The notes beneath the pieces were generated by a model, which made no database searches, was not told where the DNA came from, and saw nothing but the letters and a program-made list of their open reading frames with translations. Below, piece by piece: positions 62,230-64,000 of a stretch of DNA of 64,000 bases. This stretch comes from Cladopsammia gracilis (Eukaryota > Cnidaria > Anthozoa > Scleractinia > Dendrophylliidae): NCBI GenBank assembly GCA_022457155.1, contig JAJGOT010000132.1, forward strand, positions 600,001-664,000, written 5' to 3'. The position numbers and the translations under genes are program-made. Within the stretch, counting starts at the first letter, position 1; the number at the start of each line of letters is the position of its first letter.

Positions 62230-63002
62230 AGTGCCTACGAAGTAAAACATTATTGATGCTCATTTGAAAGACTTTTCAAAATAATGAATAATGGCGTTTT
62301 CCGATTTGAAATATTTTTTTTCTTTTCAGAGATATTTGAGTTTTTGTGTTATACAAATTAGCAAATTGATGACGTCATGAATCTTTCCATTGAGAAGATA
62401 GATCACAAGATCAAGAATATCTCTGAAAATATAAGAGTGATATTATTGAAACTTGGCACCAATAATGACCTTCAAGAAAGGTACAACATGCCGCAGAGCA
62501 TGTTGTAACCATGGCAACACACTTGGCTCCAGTCCCTTTCTGTTGTAAACCATATATCTCAATTTTCTATCAAATCAGGCGAGACAGACAGTCCTGCTCG
62601 TAACACACATAGAGTCCATGTTGCTGTTGGTCTCCTAATAAACTCATTTAGAGTGAATGATGTTTGGTTAAGACAAAAAATGGGAAGGTCAGTTCTGCAA
62701 AAACTTGATCTGGAAACAAAACTGTTGCCATGGCAACAACACAATGAGTGTCATTTTATGTCTTGTCTGATGTACATTACTGGTGCAAAGTTTGAACAGC
62801 ACCGCTCCAATAGTTTTAAAGATATTCTATATTTTGTAAATTTGTCTTCCCTTAGAAGCATCTTATGACGTCATCACTTTTTGCACAAAAACTTGAATAT
62901 CTCCGGAATGAGAGGCAACATTTCAAAACAGAAAGCACTATTTTTCTTGTCTTCAAAAGGTCTTTCAAATAAGCTTCGGTTATTTTTTACTTCATGGGCA
63001 CT
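62230..63002. mobile_element. 773-bp element with AGTGCC ends and TTAA flanks
   Basis: Ends AGTGCCTACGAAGTAAAA and TTTTACTTCATGGGCACT, flanked by TTAA at 62226-62229 and 63003-63006. Inner pairs include GATGACGTCATGA/TATGACGTCATCA. Same terminal style as 10747-11201. No transposase. Confidence 0.75.
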
Positions 63003-63006
63003 TTAA

Positions 63007-64000
63007 GCCTGGGCCAAACGGGAGGCGGTGACGCCTTAGGCTCATCAGTATTCATTTTTGTACTAAGGGCGACGACTAAACACGACGACGCGACGACTAA
63101 TCACGACGATACGCGAAATATGCGTAAGGGAGTTTATAGGCGAATTTCACTATCGCATTATTCTACTATAACTACCAGAATTAATTTCATTTTCTCCTTT
63201 CTTATTAAAATTTTGTTATCTCAATACAACAGCCCTTATTAAAAACAGAAAACAAGAAAATTAAGGACTCTCGTAGCTGAAGCCATTGACGCCATCATGA
63301 AAATGGCTTATCGGTCGTTTGCGTAAGCAGTTTGTTCTTCTGGCTTTGAGCGCAACAGCATTGTTAGGATATTGCAGATAATGCCAAATTAAACGACTTC
63401 GTAAAATTTTGAAGTCTGGCGATCTTTAATAACCGTGTTATGGGAAAAAGGATATTTGGACAATTAGAGAACTTTGTTTGCGTCCGCCATTTTGGCGTAC
63501 CACTTTGTTACACCAACATGGCAGCCGAATTTACTCTTTTTGCGTTCGACGTTAGGAGAACGCCATCCTAATTTCAACCGGATTTGAGCATCCTGTGGTT
63601 GATGGGATACCTGTGCGTGCCTGGCGTGAAGAATCGAGATTTTTTGGTTCGATGGACGGGCGATGTTCAAAATCTGCGCCATTTTGAATAATTATTATGC
63701 GCGCGCACCAATTTTAAGCCCAAAAGCTGGCCAAAGAAATTGCGGGCTCCACCTTTTCAGCTGAAAAATACCTCGTGTAGCGTGGATATCTTTGGATTAT
63801 TCGGTAAGTGCAATCATTTTTCTCAAACTTCATGCGATGTTTCTTAAAATATTCATCGCTGCCTTACCATGAAAGTTTTTAGTACTCCAAGAGCATGTGG
63901 AAAGCCCGACGTCGGCGTCCCAACTACTGCAACTACAACAAACCGAAGACCTTCGCTGCTGTCCTGCTTTGAATTGGTCCTGCTTTGAATTACTCTGACC
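63007..64000. other. Distal unannotated segment
   Basis: No convincing exon. A CpG-richer stretch near 63470-63800 followed by a good donor (TTCG|GTAAGTGC at 63804) could be a 5' UTR exon of a plus-strand gene running off the window. This is a weak possibility. Confidence 0.3.

Overview
This is an animal nuclear window. It is AT-rich, with short exons, GT-AG introns, dense small DNA-transposon debris, LINE 3' tails and tRNA-derived SINEs. Gene and repeat content suggest a cnidarian, probably an anthozoan such as a stony coral. That assignment rests on resemblance from memory, not on a search. Exon models were built by hand by matching splice signals and codon phase; every multi-exon CDS length is a multiple of three.

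Layout. (1) About 1.7-9.0 kb, minus strand: a five-exon MAP9-like microtubule-associated protein gene. (2) About 9.4-19.4 kb, plus strand: a seven-exon RCCD1-like gene (RCC1 repeats). The two start codons lie about 380 bp apart, head to head, so they probably share a divergent promoter. (3) About 19.4-34.6 kb: no gene I can support. It is filled with foldback/MITE elements, a large palindrome, a 10-bp minisatellite and a roughly 1-kb non-autonomous DNA transposon. (4) About 34.6-35.6 kb, minus strand: a group-A bHLH transcription factor gene. (5) About 36-38 kb: repeats. (6) About 38.2-61.7 kb: the most notable region, read here as one giant two-gene DNA transposon. (7) About 61.7-64 kb: foldback elements and anonymous sequence.

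The 38.2-61.7 kb block has dense TGAGT/ACTCA subterminal repeats at both ends, in mutually inverted order. Two genes diverge from a 317-bp spacer near its centre. The right-hand gene (plus) has two C2H2 fingers and a transposase-like core resembling the Tnp2/CACTA class. The left-hand gene (minus) starts with a SAM domain and resembles the multicopy 'SAMD3-like' proteins. Its second intron holds a terminal protein-kinase exon with the same splice phase as the next SAMD3-tail exon. One promoter could therefore make SAM-kinase or SAM-tail proteins. The transposase's first coding exon is split by a 2,474-bp transposon with perfect 16-bp inverted ends and a 6-bp target duplication. Removing it leaves an open frame, so this copy is probably a disabled autonomous element. 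Several introns of both genes carry pogo-, Harbinger- and hAT-type MITEs, which suggests the element has been resident for some time.
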